A DNA stretch of 64,000 nt from Gilvimarinus gilvus (GCF_030518155.1 NZ_JAULRU010000797.1:1-64000); one strand, 5' to 3'; positions 45,312 through 54,677 are shown, counted from the stretch's first letter. Numbers and translations: made by a program. Notes: generated by a model not told the origin, from the letters alone.

Positions 45312-45450
45312 GCTCTAACCCCCAAACACCCGCCGCCCAGGGCGAGTGACATCCAAATTCTTCGCTGTGCGGACCCGCTGTAGCCCCGCACGATGGTTCG
45401 GGCAAACCCGAAAGGCGAACGATTGTCGTCTCTTTCCCCATCGACGCCAA

Positions 45451-45477
45451 TAGACCCGAACTCACTATAAGAAGTTC
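45451..45477 (-). promoter_or_regulatory. candidate sigma-E (AlgU) autoregulatory promoter of rpoE
   Basis: On the minus strand GGAACTT (the GAACTT core is 45477-45472) is followed after 17 bases by TCTA (45454-45451). This fits the AlgU/RpoE consensus GAACTT-N16/17-TCTGA with a complete -35 and a near-match -10. Autoregulation of rpoE/algU from such a promoter is well known in other species. Confidence 0.7.
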
Positions 45478-45570
45478 CCCATCCATTATACGTATTTATA
45501 ACGCAGACAGGGGTGACGCCGGCCAACTATCGTTAAGATGGGCGGTCACAACGCGGAACGTACAACAACT

Positions 45571-45579
45571 TGCTATAAT
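45571..45579 (+). promoter_or_regulatory. extended -10 promoter of nadB
   Basis: TGCTATAAT is a perfect extended -10 (TGnTATAAT), 29 bases before the nadB ATG at 45609. No good -35 hexamer stands 16-18 bases upstream, which is usual for extended -10 promoters. Confidence 0.6.
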
Positions 45580-45608
45580 TCGCTCCTGATCAGAATTGAC
45601 GAGCGTGT

Positions 45609-47237
45609 ATGAACCAACACCATAACCACGATGTACTTATCATCGGCTCCGGCGCCGCGGGATTAACCCTGGCGCTAAGTCTGGCCGACACGGCAAAAGT
45701 AGCGGTACTCAGCAAGAGCGCCATCAACACAGGGTCCACCTGGTACGCTCAGGGCGGCATTGCCGCCGTGCTTGACGATCAGGACTCGGTAGACGCCCAC
45801 GTCGCCGACACCTTGAGTGCGGGCGCAGGGCTTTGTCACGAAGACGCCGTGCGGTTTACCGTGGAGCGATCCAAAAGCGCGATTAAATGGCTGATTGAAA
45901 AGGGGGTTGCCTTCACTCGCGAGTCCAACTCTGACGATTACCATTTGACCCAAGAAGGTGGTCACAGTCACAGACGCATTATTCACAGCGCCGACGCCAC
46001 CGGTAAAGCGGTGCACAGCACTCTGATTGAGCAGGTTCAAGCTCACCCGGATATCGATATTTTTGAAAATCACGTCGCGCTAAACCTGATCACTCAGGCT
46101 GATGCAGGATCTCGCAAGCTACGCGCTTCGGGTGCCTACGCCCTGAACCGTGCCGACGAGCACGTCAATGTATTTCAAGCCAAGATGGTGGTTCTCGCCA
46201 CCGGCGGCGCCAGCAAGGTCTATTTGTACACCAGTAATCCCGACAGTGCGTCGGGCGACGGTATTGCTATGGCCTGGCGCGCTGGCTGTCGGGTAGCCAA
46301 CATGGAGTTTAATCAATTTCACCCCACCTGCTTGTATCACCCAAAAGCCAAAAGCTTTCTGATTACCGAGGCGCTACGCGGCGAAGGTGCTTACCTTAAG
46401 TTACCCAACGGCGAGCGTTTTATGCAGCACTTTGACGAGCGGGGCGAACTGGCGCCGCGCGACATTGTCGCGCGCGCCATTGACCATGAAATGAAGCGGC
46501 TCGGTTGCGATTGCCTATATCTGGATATCTCGCACAAGTCCGAAGCCTTTATCAGTGAACACTTTCCTACGGTGAAAGCACGCTGCCTGGAATTTGGCAT
46601 AGACATCACCAAAGATGCCATACCCGTGGTGCCTGCCGCTCACTATACCTGCGGCGGTGTGGTGGTCGATCGCAACGGCCAAACGGATCTGGAAAACCTG
46701 TACGCTATTGGTGAAACCTCTTTCACCGGGCTCCACGGTGCCAACCGTATGGCGTCGAACTCGCTACTGGAATGCATTGTCTACGCGCAGTCGGCCGCCG
46801 AACATATCACAGCCAAAATAAGCTCGGTGGCGACGCCTGCCGTCAGCCCCAAATGGGATGAGTCGCGCGTGACCAACTCGGACGAAGACGTTGTGATTTC
46901 GCACAACTGGGACGAACTGCGACGTTTTATGTGGGATTATGTTGGCATTGTTCGCACCCATAAACGACTGGAGCGAGCCACCCACCGTATCAAACTGCTG
47001 CAAAAAGAAATTGCCGAGTATTACAGTAACTATAAAGTCAGTGGCGATTTAATTGAGCTGCGCAATTTGACCACAGTCGCCGAGCTAATCATCCGCTCAG
47101 CCATGGAGCGCAAAGAAAGTCGGGGCCTACACTACTCGCTGGACCACACGACACTCAGTCCTATCGCCCGCGACACTATTTTGGTTCCCACCAACTTTGC
47201 CGCTCAAGACGTTATTGTCAATGCAGTATCTGAGTAA
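45609..47237 (+). CDS. nadB: L-aspartate oxidase
   Basis: A 542-residue FAD enzyme that oxidises L-aspartate to iminoaspartate, the first step of NAD synthesis. FAD site [20 protein letters not shown] near residue 9; [19 protein letters not shown] near 39; the catalytic loop [20 protein letters not shown] near 350 and [20 protein letters not shown] near 375. The C-terminal helical domain ([20 protein letters not shown]) is complete. Divergent from rpoE. Its 3' end overlaps the convergent ygfX gene by 20 bp. Confidence 0.96.
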   Translation: MNQHHNHDVLIIGSGAAGLTLALSLADTAKVAVLSKSAINTGSTWYAQGGIAAVLDDQDSVDAHVADTLSAGAGLCHEDAVRFTVERSKSAIKWLIEKGVAFTRESNSDDYHLTQEGGHSHRRIIHSADATGKAVHSTLIEQVQAHPDIDIFENHVALNLITQADAGSRKLRASGAYALNRADEHVNVFQAKMVVLATGGASKVYLYTSNPDSASGDGIAMAWRAGCRVANMEFNQFHPTCLYHPKAKSFLITEALRGEGAYLKLPNGERFMQHFDERGELAPRDIVARAIDHEMKRLGCDCLYLDISHKSEAFISEHFPTVKARCLEFGIDITKDAIPVVPAAHYTCGGVVVDRNGQTDLENLYAIGETSFTGLHGANRMASNSLLECIVYAQSAAEHITAKISSVATPAVSPKWDESRVTNSDEDVVISHNWDELRRFMWDYVGIVRTHKRLERATHRIKLLQKEIAEYYSNYKVSGDLIELRNLTTVAELIIRSAMERKESRGLHYSLDHTTLSPIARDTILVPTNFAAQDVIVNAVSE

Positions 47238-47715
47238 CCAGCCAGACCCGCAAACGTCGGTAATCTTCACGGGGCATAGAATCGGCAGCGAGCAACAGGT
47301 GCGTACAGCCTTTGCCTGCGCTTAAACTAAGGCTGACAAACAGACGCCAAACGGTCACCTTACCGATAAGCCGCACCGGCTGAAACTCACCGCCTTCGGG
47401 CGCCAGGTACCAGCCGGTTCGATCCACTCGCAGGTGCCAAACCCGCTGCAAACCCTGCATACTCCAGCGCCAAAAGCCACCGATAACCAGTATCGCCAGC
47501 GCGCCCATACACCCCCACCACCAGGATTCAGCCAACTTAAAATAGACGATCGAAAAACAGGTCATTAAGGCGCAGACATGCACGATAAGATGCCAGCGCA
47601 TAACCTGGGATGAGGGTTGAATCAGGGTATCAATGGAAGCGTCGCCCGACACTTGCGTATCGACGAGCGGCGTTGAGTCAAGACTCTCGGGGCATTCCTG
47701 TATTATCTCTGACAA
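47218..47715 (-). CDS. ygfX: YgfX-family membrane protein
   Basis: A 165-residue inner-membrane protein with two helices at about residues 42-60 and 66-84 ([20 protein letters not shown]), then a soluble domain with [20 protein letters not shown] and ending [11 protein letters not shown]. YgfX commonly overlaps sdhE, as here (38 bp). The family has also been called CptA, proposed toxin partner of SdhE, but SdhE's role in flavinylation makes the toxin-antitoxin view doubtful. TTG start at 47715 with AAGGA nine bases upstream; ATG 47601 would give a protein lacking the N-terminal 38 residues. Confidence 0.7.
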   Translation of the reverse strand: MSEIIQECPESLDSTPLVDTQVSGDASIDTLIQPSSQVMRWHLIVHVCALMTCFSIVYFKLAESWWWGCMGALAILVIGGFWRWSMQGLQRVWHLRVDRTGWYLAPEGGEFQPVRLIGKVTVWRLFVSLSLSAGKGCTHLLLAADSMPREDYRRLRVWLVTQILH

Positions 47716-47929
47716 TTTTCACAATCCTTTGCAGCTGGGGATCGTCAGGGTCCTCGCGGCGCATAAACCACGCAAACATATCCTGATCTTCACACTCCAG
47801 TAATTTCCAATAACATTCCTTGTCGGCTTGATCGAGACTGGGGTAAACATTATCCAGAAACGGCAGCAACACGAGATCTAGCTCTAGCATGCCACGACGG
47901 CTTCCCCAAAACAGGCGGTTGCGCTCCAC
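47678..47929 (-). CDS. sdhE: succinate dehydrogenase flavinylation factor SdhE
   Basis: An 83-residue protein. The invariant RGMLELD motif stands at residues 12-18 ([14 protein letters not shown]), then [20 protein letters not shown], the usual SdhE fold. It helps attach FAD to SdhA. GTG start with GGAG seven bases upstream. First gene of a two-gene unit with ygfX. Confidence 0.94.
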   Translation of the reverse strand: MERNRLFWGSRRGMLELDLVLLPFLDNVYPSLDQADKECYWKLLECEDQDMFAWFMRREDPDDPQLQRIVKIVRDNTGMPRES

Positions 47930-47990
47930 ATCTCACTCCGAACAGTAAATTTTCGGCAGTATACCGCAGTTATAATAGCCGCACACTAAA

Positions 47991-48029
47991 ACCGCCCCGC
48001 TCAGCCACACGGCTTCGGGGGCGGGCGGT
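47991..48029 (-). terminator. intrinsic terminator of mucD
   Basis: On the minus strand ACCGCCC (48029-48023) pairs with GGGCGGT (47997-47991), with an inner AGCC-GTGT-GGCT stem, followed by TTTTAGTG. A GC-rich stem plus a short U-tract right after the mucD stop supports termination. Confidence 0.65.
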
Positions 48030-48034
48030 AACGG

Positions 48035-49423
48035 TTACTCTGCACCCTCGATTTTAATGGTGCGAATCAAGGGCTGACCTCGGCGGTAGAAACGAATCGG
48101 GTGTAGCTTATCCGACTCCAGAGAATTCATAATGTCCATATAACTGTCAACATCTGAGACATCGTCGTAACCGAGCTGAACAATCACATCACCCGGGCGC
48201 AATCCGGTCTGCGCCGCTGGCGAATTAGGCTCGACCTGACGCACCAGTGCACCACCTTCAATGCTCCAGCGCTCGCGGTAGCGGCTGTCAATTTCATCCA
48301 CTTTAATACCCAGACGGTCTAAATCGCCACCGCTACGAGACTTGTTGGGAGCCGCACCAGACTCACCGGACTCACGCTCCCCAAGGGTCACTGCTAATGT
48401 TTCACGTTTGCCCTTGCGCATAATAGTTAGCTCGACGTCCGTACCAGGGGATACGCGCCCCACCAGTTGCGGCAGGGCACCGGGGTCGGTCACCTCCTTG
48501 CCGTCAAACGCAATCACAATGTCGCTCGGTAATAAACCGGCATCCTCTGCAGGACTGCCCTCCTCCACATCATTCACCAGCGCACCCATTGGCTTTTCCA
48601 AACCAAATGAAATGGCCAGATCACGACTGACATCGGAAATATACACACCGAGCCAACCGCGTTGCACGCGACCGTCCTCCATCAGTTGCGCCAATACTTC
48701 CTGGGCCACATCCGCAGGGATTGAGAAAGACAAACCATTGGAGCCGCCTGAGCGGGTATAGATTTGCGAATTGATGCCCACAACCTCGCCTTTGAGGTTA
48801 AACAATGGGCCACCCGAGTTGCCGGGGTTAATCGCCACGTCAGTTTGAATAAAAGGAACATACTGGCTTTCGTTAGAGCTAATTGAACGCCCCATCGCGC
48901 TGACGATGCCAGCACTGGCCGAGTAGTCGAGGCCAAACGGCGAACCTATGGCCACCACCCACTGGCCTACTTTTAGAGAGCCGGCGCTGGCAAATTCCAG
49001 CTTGGGTAAACCCTCAGCTTCGATTTTCAGCAGGGCCAGATCGGACAAAGGGTCGACACCCAACACCTTGGCGATGAACTCGCGCTGATCAAACAGCCGG
49101 ACGGTGACCTCATCTGCGCCGTCAATGACGTGATTATTGGTCAGAATATGGCCATCCTCACCGATAATAAAGCCGGACCCCATCGATTGCGCATTGCGCT
49201 CCTGGGGGTTGGGTTGGCCAAAAAAACGGCGGTGAGATTCCGGTATTTGGTCGAGAAAGGAAGATCCGCCGGTCACGGTCTTGCTAGTGGTGATTTTCAC
49301 CACGGCCGGCGCACTGTTTTCAATCAGCTCGGTAAATTCAGGTAATGCGGCACGCGCAACCGTCGCAGAAAAAACCAAAGCCAAGCTCAATATTACTCGT
49401 GTCATCAACACTTTGTGCTGCAT
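48035..49423 (-). CDS. mucD: periplasmic serine protease MucD (DegP/Do family)
   Basis: A 462-residue HtrA-type protease/chaperone. A signal peptide covers about residues 1-28 (LSLALVFSATVARA). The triad is His in ILTNNHVIDGADEV near 110, Asp in PLSDLALLKIEAEG near 140 and Ser in NPGNSGGPLFNLKG near 214. Two PDZ domains follow (RGWLGVYISDVSRDLAISFG near 262; LVRQVEPNSPAAQTGLRPGD near 395). It degrades misfolded periplasmic proteins and counteracts sigma-E activation. ATG 49423 with GAGGT upstream; the longer open frame to 49522 reads into the promoter. It has its own sigma-E-type promoter. Confidence 0.94.
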   Translation of the reverse strand: MQHKVLMTRVILSLALVFSATVARAALPEFTELIENSAPAVVKITTSKTVTGGSSFLDQIPESHRRFFGQPNPQERNAQSMGSGFIIGEDGHILTNNHVIDGADEVTVRLFDQREFIAKVLGVDPLSDLALLKIEAEGLPKLEFASAGSLKVGQWVVAIGSPFGLDYSASAGIVSAMGRSISSNESQYVPFIQTDVAINPGNSGGPLFNLKGEVVGINSQIYTRSGGSNGLSFSIPADVAQEVLAQLMEDGRVQRGWLGVYISDVSRDLAISFGLEKPMGALVNDVEEGSPAEDAGLLPSDIVIAFDGKEVTDPGALPQLVGRVSPGTDVELTIMRKGKRETLAVTLGERESGESGAAPNKSRSGGDLDRLGIKVDEIDSRYRERWSIEGGALVRQVEPNSPAAQTGLRPGDVIVQLGYDDVSDVDSYMDIMNSLESDKLHPIRFYRRGQPLIRTIKIEGAE

Positions 49424-49492
49424 GCAATCGCTACCTCTGTATCGTTGGATCCATACCCACACGCTTGCGCCATGGGATTGAATGTCGCGGTT

Positions 49493-49520
49493 TTTGACAG
49501 AAGTGCCTGGAGAAAATTCC
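49493..49520 (-). promoter_or_regulatory. candidate sigma-E promoter of mucD
   Basis: On the minus strand GGAATTT (49520-49514), a 15-base spacer, then GTCAAA (49498-49493). This differs from the sigma-E consensus GGAACTT-N15-GTCNAA at one base. It stands about 70 bp before the mucD ATG and explains how the gene, separated from the rpoE operon, can remain under RpoE. Confidence 0.65.
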
Positions 49521-49645
49521 AAGCCTTGATACTTTTTTACCTAAACCGACGCGCTGTGGACCATTGCACAACAAAAAAGTATCGCAATGCCCCATGCAAG
49601 TCAGGCCAAGACATAAAAAGGGATATAGGGGCAATTACGGCAGAT

Positions 49646-50542
49646 TCAATCCGCTCGGGCGAGTGTTTCCGGGTCTGGCTCAAAGCGGTCGACACGAATG
49701 GTCACCCGACGATTTTGGGCCCGTCCAGTGGGAGTGCGGTTAGTGGCGATTGGGTAGCGCTCGCCGTGCCAACGAACTTCAATTAAATCTTCGGGAATCC
49801 CGCGCTCGGTAAGATATGCCACCACAAACTCGGCGCGTTTTTGCGAAAGCTCCAGGTTTTCCGAACGCAGGCCCAAACCGTCGGTATGTCCATCGATCAC
49901 CAGAGCGGTAATGAAAGCATCGGCCAGTACGTAGCGAGCCAGGTTATCCAGCACTTCGCGGTCAATGTCATCGAACTCTTCAGTGCCACCGGGAAAATGC
50001 ACCGAAGTGCGACGAACTTGATCGTAATTGACCGGTAACAGCCCTGCCAGGCAACTCTGATATTCACTCAGCGCCTGACGAAAACGGATCGGCTCTATCA
50101 CAACGTTAACCGGCGTGTCTGATTCGTACCAGCTATCACCGCGTACCAATAATTGCCGACCATCGACCAGCTCTTGCAAAAGCTGCTGAGATTCACGCCA
50201 ATCCAAGCTCACCACGTCCCCCTCACCAATAGGCAGCGGACGGACTGAGTAATGTTGACCAATGGCTCGCCAGCGCGGCGTCAACGACAACAACTCGGCA
50301 TTGCCGGGTTTTAGCTGGCGGTTAAGTTCGGTCAGATAAAAGTGCTGAGATTCCCCGGCGCGACGAGCGAATGCCGCTTCACCCAATAACGGAATGTCTT
50401 GATGCATACGGCAGGCGAACACGCTGGCATCCACCTGCCAGCGGGTGGTTTCCATCGGACCTGAATAGGTCGCCGCAAAACTCTGTCCCAGCCCCAGCCA
50501 GCACAGCAGCCCGACACCTGTCATTATGGCGCGTTTAATCAC
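49646..50542 (-). CDS. motY: sodium-type flagellar protein MotY
   Basis: A 298-residue periplasmic protein. A signal peptide (about 1-23, ending SFA) is followed by the MotY N-domain (YSGPMETTRWQVDASVFACR, then RRAGESQHFYLTELNRQL) and a C-terminal OmpA-like peptidoglycan-binding domain (LVIDGHTDGLGLRSENLELS, then ERYPIATNRTPTGRAQNRRV). It forms the T-ring that anchors the stator of the flagellar motor. Start: GTG 50542, with GGGAG nine bases upstream; TTG 50557 is possible but lacks a site. The divergent neighbour is pyrC, as in pseudomonads. Confidence 0.9.
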   Translation of the reverse strand: MIKRAIMTGVGLLCWLGLGQSFAATYSGPMETTRWQVDASVFACRMHQDIPLLGEAAFARRAGESQHFYLTELNRQLKPGNAELLSLTPRWRAIGQHYSVRPLPIGEGDVVSLDWRESQQLLQELVDGRQLLVRGDSWYESDTPVNVVIEPIRFRQALSEYQSCLAGLLPVNYDQVRRTSVHFPGGTEEFDDIDREVLDNLARYVLADAFITALVIDGHTDGLGLRSENLELSQKRAEFVVAYLTERGIPEDLIEVRWHGERYPIATNRTPTGRAQNRRVTIRVDRFEPDPETLARAD

Positions 50543-50676
50543 CCAATATGCTCCCAAAACATAAAAAACAAACCCGGATTCCGGAGGAACCTATAAGCTT
50601 ATCGGCCTAATGCTGCTGCGCTTTAGCGCCATTTTTGCTAGGATGCACGCCTCTAAGCTTCCCGACGTGTACTGGT

Positions 50677-51717
50677 ATGACAAACGAAATCACATTGCTC
50701 CGGCCCGATGACTGGCACATTCATCTACGCGACGGCGACTCGCTTGCCCGCACAGTGCCCGATGCGGCCGCTCAGTTCGCCCGCAGTATTGTCATGCCCA
50801 ACCTGGTGCCACCGGTAACCAATGCCGATCAAGCCCGCGCTTATCGCGAGCGCATTGTCACCGCCGTACCCGCCAATGCTCGCTTTGAGCCCCTGATGGT
50901 GCTGTACCTGACCGACAACACGCAACCCGAAGATATCGCTGCGGCCAAGGCCGCCGGGGTTGTTGCCTGCAAGCTCTACCCCGCCGGCGCGACCACCAAC
51001 TCCGACTCGGGCGTCACCGATGTTAAGAATATCTACCCGGTCCTGGATGCCATGCAACGCGAAGGCCTGCTGTTTTTGGTGCACGGCGAGGTAACCGACT
51101 CAGCCATCGATATCTTCGATCGCGAAAAAATCTTTCTCGAGACGATTTTAAGTGGTGTTGTGAAAGACTTCCCCGAGCTAAAAATTGTTCTTGAACACAT
51201 CACCACGCAAGATGCCGCGGAGTTTGTTAAGGCGGCGGGGCCCAAAGTCGCGGCCACTATTACGGCTCATCACTTGCTCTACAACCGCAATCATATGCTC
51301 GTCGGCGGCATAAAACCGCATTATTACTGCCTGCCAATTCTCAAGCGCATGACGCATCAGGACGCCTTAATTGCAGCAGCCACCAGCGGCAACCCGAAAT
51401 TCTTTTTGGGGACAGATTCCGCCCCGCACGCCAAAAGTAAAAAAGAGGCGGCCTGTGGCTGCGCCGGTAGCTACACCGCCTACAGCGCTATAGAGCTATA
51501 CGCCGAGGCATTTGAACGCGCCGGAGCCCTCGATAAACTCGAAGGTTTTGCCAGTCATTTTGGCCCCGATTTTTACGGCCTGACTCGCAACACGGACACC
51601 GTAACTCTCAAACGTGAGCCATGGCAGCTACCGCAAACATTGCCCTACCTCGACGAAACCATTGTTCCCCTGTGCGCAGGTGAAACCCTGAACTGGAAAC
51701 TGGCGCGCAACGCTTAA
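50677..51717 (+). CDS. pyrC: dihydroorotase
   Basis: A 346-residue zinc amidohydrolase of class II (PyrC type) making dihydroorotate in pyrimidine synthesis. Metal and substrate motifs: [13 protein letters not shown] near residue 11, the carboxylated-Lys segment [17 protein letters not shown] near 97, FLVHGEVTD near 134, [12 protein letters not shown] near 172 and [20 protein letters not shown] near 243. ATG 50677 starts at the family's N-terminus; an upstream in-frame ATG at 50635 would add 14 unconserved residues. Its TAA overlaps the rnt Shine-Dalgarno. Confidence 0.96.
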   Translation: MTNEITLLRPDDWHIHLRDGDSLARTVPDAAAQFARSIVMPNLVPPVTNADQARAYRERIVTAVPANARFEPLMVLYLTDNTQPEDIAAAKAAGVVACKLYPAGATTNSDSGVTDVKNIYPVLDAMQREGLLFLVHGEVTDSAIDIFDREKIFLETILSGVVKDFPELKIVLEHITTQDAAEFVKAAGPKVAATITAHHLLYNRNHMLVGGIKPHYYCLPILKRMTHQDALIAAATSGNPKFFLGTDSAPHAKSKKEAACGCAGSYTAYSAIELYAEAFERAGALDKLEGFASHFGPDFYGLTRNTDTVTLKREPWQLPQTLPYLDETIVPLCAGETLNWKLARNA

Positions 51718-51726
51718 GGACCTGCA

Positions 51727-52380
51727 GTGAAACCACAGCCCCCCGAGTTTGAAAAAGATAACGCATCGCCCATGGCGCAGCGTTTTCGTGGCTTTATGCC
51801 TGTCGTCGTCGACGTCGAAACAGGCGGCTTTAACAGCGCCCGTGACGCCTTACTTGAAGTGGCAGCGGTCACTCTTACCATGGACACCGAAGGGCTCTTA
51901 GTACCCGACCAAACGCTTGAATTTCATATTGATCCGTTTGAAGGCGCCAATATTGAGCAATCGGCACTGGATTTTACCGGTATTGATCTCGACAGCGACG
52001 AACGCTGCGCCATGCCTGAAGAAATGGCCATGACCGAGTTGCTTCAGGGCATTCGCCGGGCGGTACGCCAACACGGCTGTACGCGCGCGGTCATGGTTGG
52101 CCACAACGCACATTTCGACTTGGGGTTCGTCAATGCGGCCATTGAGCGCTGCGAGATTAAGCGCAACCCATTTCACCCATTCTCCTGCTTCGATACCGCC
52201 ACGCTCTCAGGTTTGGCTTATGGGCACACAGTGTTAGCCAAAACCTGCCAACTGGCCGAGATTGAGTTTTCCAACAGCGCCGCGCACAGTGCCGCCTACG
52301 ACGCGGAAAAAACCGCTGAACTATTCTGTAAAATTGTTAACCGCTGGCAGACAATGGGCGGCTGGCCGCCACCGCTGTAA
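51727..52380 (+). CDS. rnt: ribonuclease T
   Basis: A 217-residue DEDDh exonuclease that trims 3' ends of tRNA and other stable RNA. Exo I FMPVVVDVETGGFNSARDAL near 22, Exo II MVGHNAHFDLGFVNAAIERC near 122, Exo III SAAHSAAYDAEKTAELFCKI near 180. GTG start with AAGGA about 8 bases upstream, 9 bp after pyrC, so probably co-transcribed. Normal length. Confidence 0.95.
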   Translation: MKPQPPEFEKDNASPMAQRFRGFMPVVVDVETGGFNSARDALLEVAAVTLTMDTEGLLVPDQTLEFHIDPFEGANIEQSALDFTGIDLDSDERCAMPEEMAMTELLQGIRRAVRQHGCTRAVMVGHNAHFDLGFVNAAIERCEIKRNPFHPFSCFDTATLSGLAYGHTVLAKTCQLAEIEFSNSAAHSAAYDAEKTAELFCKIVNRWQTMGGWPPPL

Positions 52381-52395
52381 GTCAGTCTAACGAGA

Positions 52396-52869
52396 CTAAT
52401 CGATCCGAACAGCAGGCAAGTCCGGCGCCGCTAAGGTGCCGCTTGCCGCGGGCGCAATCACATCCGCCTCGCCTTTCGCCAACAACACGCCATCTTGATT
52501 GTGTACCAGGCACTCCAGTGTCACGAGCTTCATCCGCGCTTTCAATCCAACGACTTTTAAGGTTACCGTCGCCGTATCCCCCACTTTAACGGGCTGCTTA
52601 AATTGCAAAGACTGCCCCCGATAGACCGAGCCCGGCCCCGGTAACTGTGTAGCGATTGCCGCCGACACCAGCGCACCCAACCACATGCCGTGACCGATAC
52701 GCTCCCCAAAGACGGTGGCGGCAGCGTATTCAGCGTCCAAATGAACGGGGTTGACATCGCCACTGGTGGCGGCAAATAGCACCAGATCAGTCTCGGTTAG
52801 CGTTTTGCTGTAGCTCGCGCTTTGATCAATATGTAAGTCGTCAAAGCCGGTGATCTTGAGCTGTGTCAT
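52396..52869 (-). CDS. MaoC-family (R)-specific enoyl-CoA hydratase
   Basis: A 157-residue hot-dog-fold protein. The hydratase-2 motif is in AATSGDVNPVHLDAEYAAAT (catalytic Asp and His) near 33, then ERIGHGMWLGALVSAAIATQ and LQFKQPVKVGDTATVTLKV. Family members such as PhaJ hydrate trans-2-enoyl-CoA to (R)-3-hydroxyacyl-CoA. No PHA synthase is nearby. It converges on rnt. The 278-bp gap upstream, toward the Usp gene, has no gene I can support. Confidence 0.85.
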   Translation of the reverse strand: MTQLKITGFDDLHIDQSASYSKTLTETDLVLFAATSGDVNPVHLDAEYAAATVFGERIGHGMWLGALVSAAIATQLPGPGSVYRGQSLQFKQPVKVGDTATVTLKVVGLKARMKLVTLECLVHNQDGVLLAKGEADVIAPAASGTLAAPDLPAVRID

Positions 52870-53147
52870 AAATGCCTCTTAATTTTCATACAAAAGCGCT
52901 ATTGTACCGTCTGAGAGTGACTTATACGCTACCAAGGAGGCGGGCAAGTTGATATGCTTGAGACTTGGAACGGTAACAGACCACTTGGCAGTGACACCTG
53001 CATTGCGGGTAGCGCCGAGTTGGCAAGGACCACCGTTAAGCATCGCCACCGCTGGCGTAAAGTCTTGCATCAGCATCCGGCGAATACCAAAAATAGAAAG
53101 CGCCTTTACGCTTACGAACACCACCTAAGGATACGCTAGGAGAATCC

Positions 53148-53966
53148 ATGCCCAAGCAGCAGAAGATGTTTGTAGTTGTGGACCCAAACGACGAACAACA
53201 CGTCGCACTTGAACGGGTCAAACGCACTTCGCAATTGCAGGAAGTAAACCCTTTCGTTCACGTATTTGTCGCCGTTGATGGCGATGCGGTTGATACCCGC
53301 GCCTACAACGCCAATCTGGTACGCGATCAAAGCTGGTTCGAAGAACAAATCCGCAGTCAACTGAACGAAGCTGGGGTTGAGCACCTGATCGAAGTGTCCT
53401 GGTCCTCTGAGTGGCAAGAGTCCATCATGCAGGCTGCCAAACGTGCCAATGCGGATCTTATCTACCTGCCGGTGCACGCCAAAACCGCCAACCGCCGCTT
53501 CCTGTTCACCGAGTCCAAATGGGAGCTGCTGAAAGGGGCCTCTTGCCCGGTTGTACTGATTCGACCCGGTGCCCGTGAAGAGCGTAAAACGGTACTGGCA
53601 GCCGTTAATTTCCAGGCCACTCGCGATGTGCAGATTGAGCTAAACGAGAAAATCCTGGAAACGGCACGCACCATTTCCGGTATTTACGATGCAGATATGC
53701 ACGTGGTGAACGGTTATATGGATTCCATGAGCTACCCTGACCGCGGCCGTCTGGCCAAAGAAACCGGTGTCGACTCTGCCCGCATTCACGTCGACAATGG
53801 CTACACCTCCGACGTAGTGTCAAAGGTGGCTGAAGACATCAATGCAGATTTGGTCGTTATGGGTACACTGGGTCAAAACGGCATGACCAAGACCCGCCGC
53901 GGCAATACTTCTGAGCGCCTAATTGACGCGCTCGACACCGACGTAATGGTTATCAACCACGGCTAA
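53148..53966 (+). CDS. tandem-domain universal stress protein (UspE-like)
   Basis: A 272-residue cytoplasmic protein with two Usp domains, about 1-140 and 145-272. Motifs: MFVVVDPNDEQHVALERVK at the start, ADLIYLPVHAKTANRRFLFT near 103, PVVLIRPG, and in the second half ADLVVMGTLGQNGMTKTRRG with VMVINHG at the end, a GxxG-type ATP loop. UspE-like proteins respond to growth arrest and oxidative stress; the ligand here is unknown. AGGAG seven bases before ATG. Followed by a clear terminator. Confidence 0.85.
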   Translation: MPKQQKMFVVVDPNDEQHVALERVKRTSQLQEVNPFVHVFVAVDGDAVDTRAYNANLVRDQSWFEEQIRSQLNEAGVEHLIEVSWSSEWQESIMQAAKRANADLIYLPVHAKTANRRFLFTESKWELLKGASCPVVLIRPGAREERKTVLAAVNFQATRDVQIELNEKILETARTISGIYDADMHVVNGYMDSMSYPDRGRLAKETGVDSARIHVDNGYTSDVVSKVAEDINADLVVMGTLGQNGMTKTRRGNTSERLIDALDTDVMVINHG

Positions 53967-53988
53967 TGCTGTGCATTTGAAGCCCCAC

Positions 53989-54020
53989 AAAAAAGCCCGC
54001 AATTGAATGCGGGCTTTTTT
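53989..54020. terminator. bidirectional intrinsic terminator
   Basis: A perfect stem AAAAGCCCGC / GCGGGCTTTT with an 8-base loop (AATTGAAT), flanked by A-runs on one side and T-runs on the other. It sits between the convergent Usp and RpiB-like genes and can end transcription from both sides. Confidence 0.92.
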
Positions 54021-54044
54021 GTGCTGATAAACAACGCTTAGCGT

Positions 54045-54677
54045 TTATACAAACGAGCGAACCAATGCCTCAATGTCAGCGTCCTGACAGTTGTCAAAGA
54101 AACACTGCTGGAAACGTTCACCACCCACGGCCTGTTTAATCAGCTCCGGATCCATAGCCTTTAAGCCCTCCAGATACGGCTTTGCTGTCGCGGCCTTCAC
54201 GTCGTTGAGAATACCCGCGTTAGTCACCTGGGATTCACGACGCTCCGGTGGGTACCCCTGGCCGGTCACTCCGGTAAACGCTTTCTCAAATATGTAGCGT
54301 ACATTCAGCTCAGCGCCCCAACCAAAGCCTTTGGCGAAGGGCAGCGCCAGAGCATTACCGTTATTAATTTGCGCAAACAGATAAGCATCAGCCGGGTCTA
54401 TACAGTAGCCACAGCACACACCGGGATACGCATTAAGTGACATCAACGCACCCTGGCCGGTGCCGCAGCCCGATACAACAAAATCAATTGCCTTGCTGTT
54501 CAGCAACAAGCTGGCAGCCACACCTAAGTGAATGTAGGTCAGTCGATGGTCATTATCACCATCCATACCAACATTAAAAACACTGTGGCCTTGTTCGGCC
54601 GCTACCGCTTGTAGTTCCTTGAGAATGATCGGGTTCTTGCCTGCCTGGCTGAACTCATTCATCAACGCAATTTTCAT
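54045..54677 (-). CDS. RpiB/LacA/LacB-family sugar-phosphate isomerase
   Basis: A 210-residue protein. The N-terminal 150 residues match the RpiB/LacAB fold: KIALMNEFSQAGKNPIILKE at the start, VSGCGTGQGALMSLNAYPGV near 69, then QINNGNALALPFAKGFGWGA. The C-terminal 60 residues (about 150-210, KAATAKPYLEGLKAMDPELI) are an extension beyond the usual 145-150 residues of RpiB. The substrate is unclear: ribose-5-phosphate, allose-6-phosphate or a galactose-type sugar phosphate. It is divergent from nagA across a 285-bp gap, so a role in hexose catabolism is possible. Confidence 0.8.
   Translation of the reverse strand: MKIALMNEFSQAGKNPIILKELQAVAAEQGHSVFNVGMDGDNDHRLTYIHLGVAASLLLNSKAIDFVVSGCGTGQGALMSLNAYPGVCCGYCIDPADAYLFAQINNGNALALPFAKGFGWGAELNVRYIFEKAFTGVTGQGYPPERRESQVTNAGILNDVKAATAKPYLEGLKAMDPELIKQAVGGERFQQCFFDNCQDADIEALVRSFV

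Noticed and set aside
45134-45526. 130-residue minus-strand frame overlapping rpoE
   Set aside because: It lies in another frame of rpoE and its promoter region; RpoE itself is unmistakable.
47218-47929. sdhE-ygfX as a toxin-antitoxin pair
   Set aside because: SdhE carries the intact RGMLELD flavinylation motif, so its known role is in succinate dehydrogenase assembly; the toxin label is not supported here.
52879-53124. 81-residue minus-strand frame between the MaoC and Usp genes
   Set aside because: No ribosome-binding site, signal or family resemblance; it covers the likely Usp promoter.
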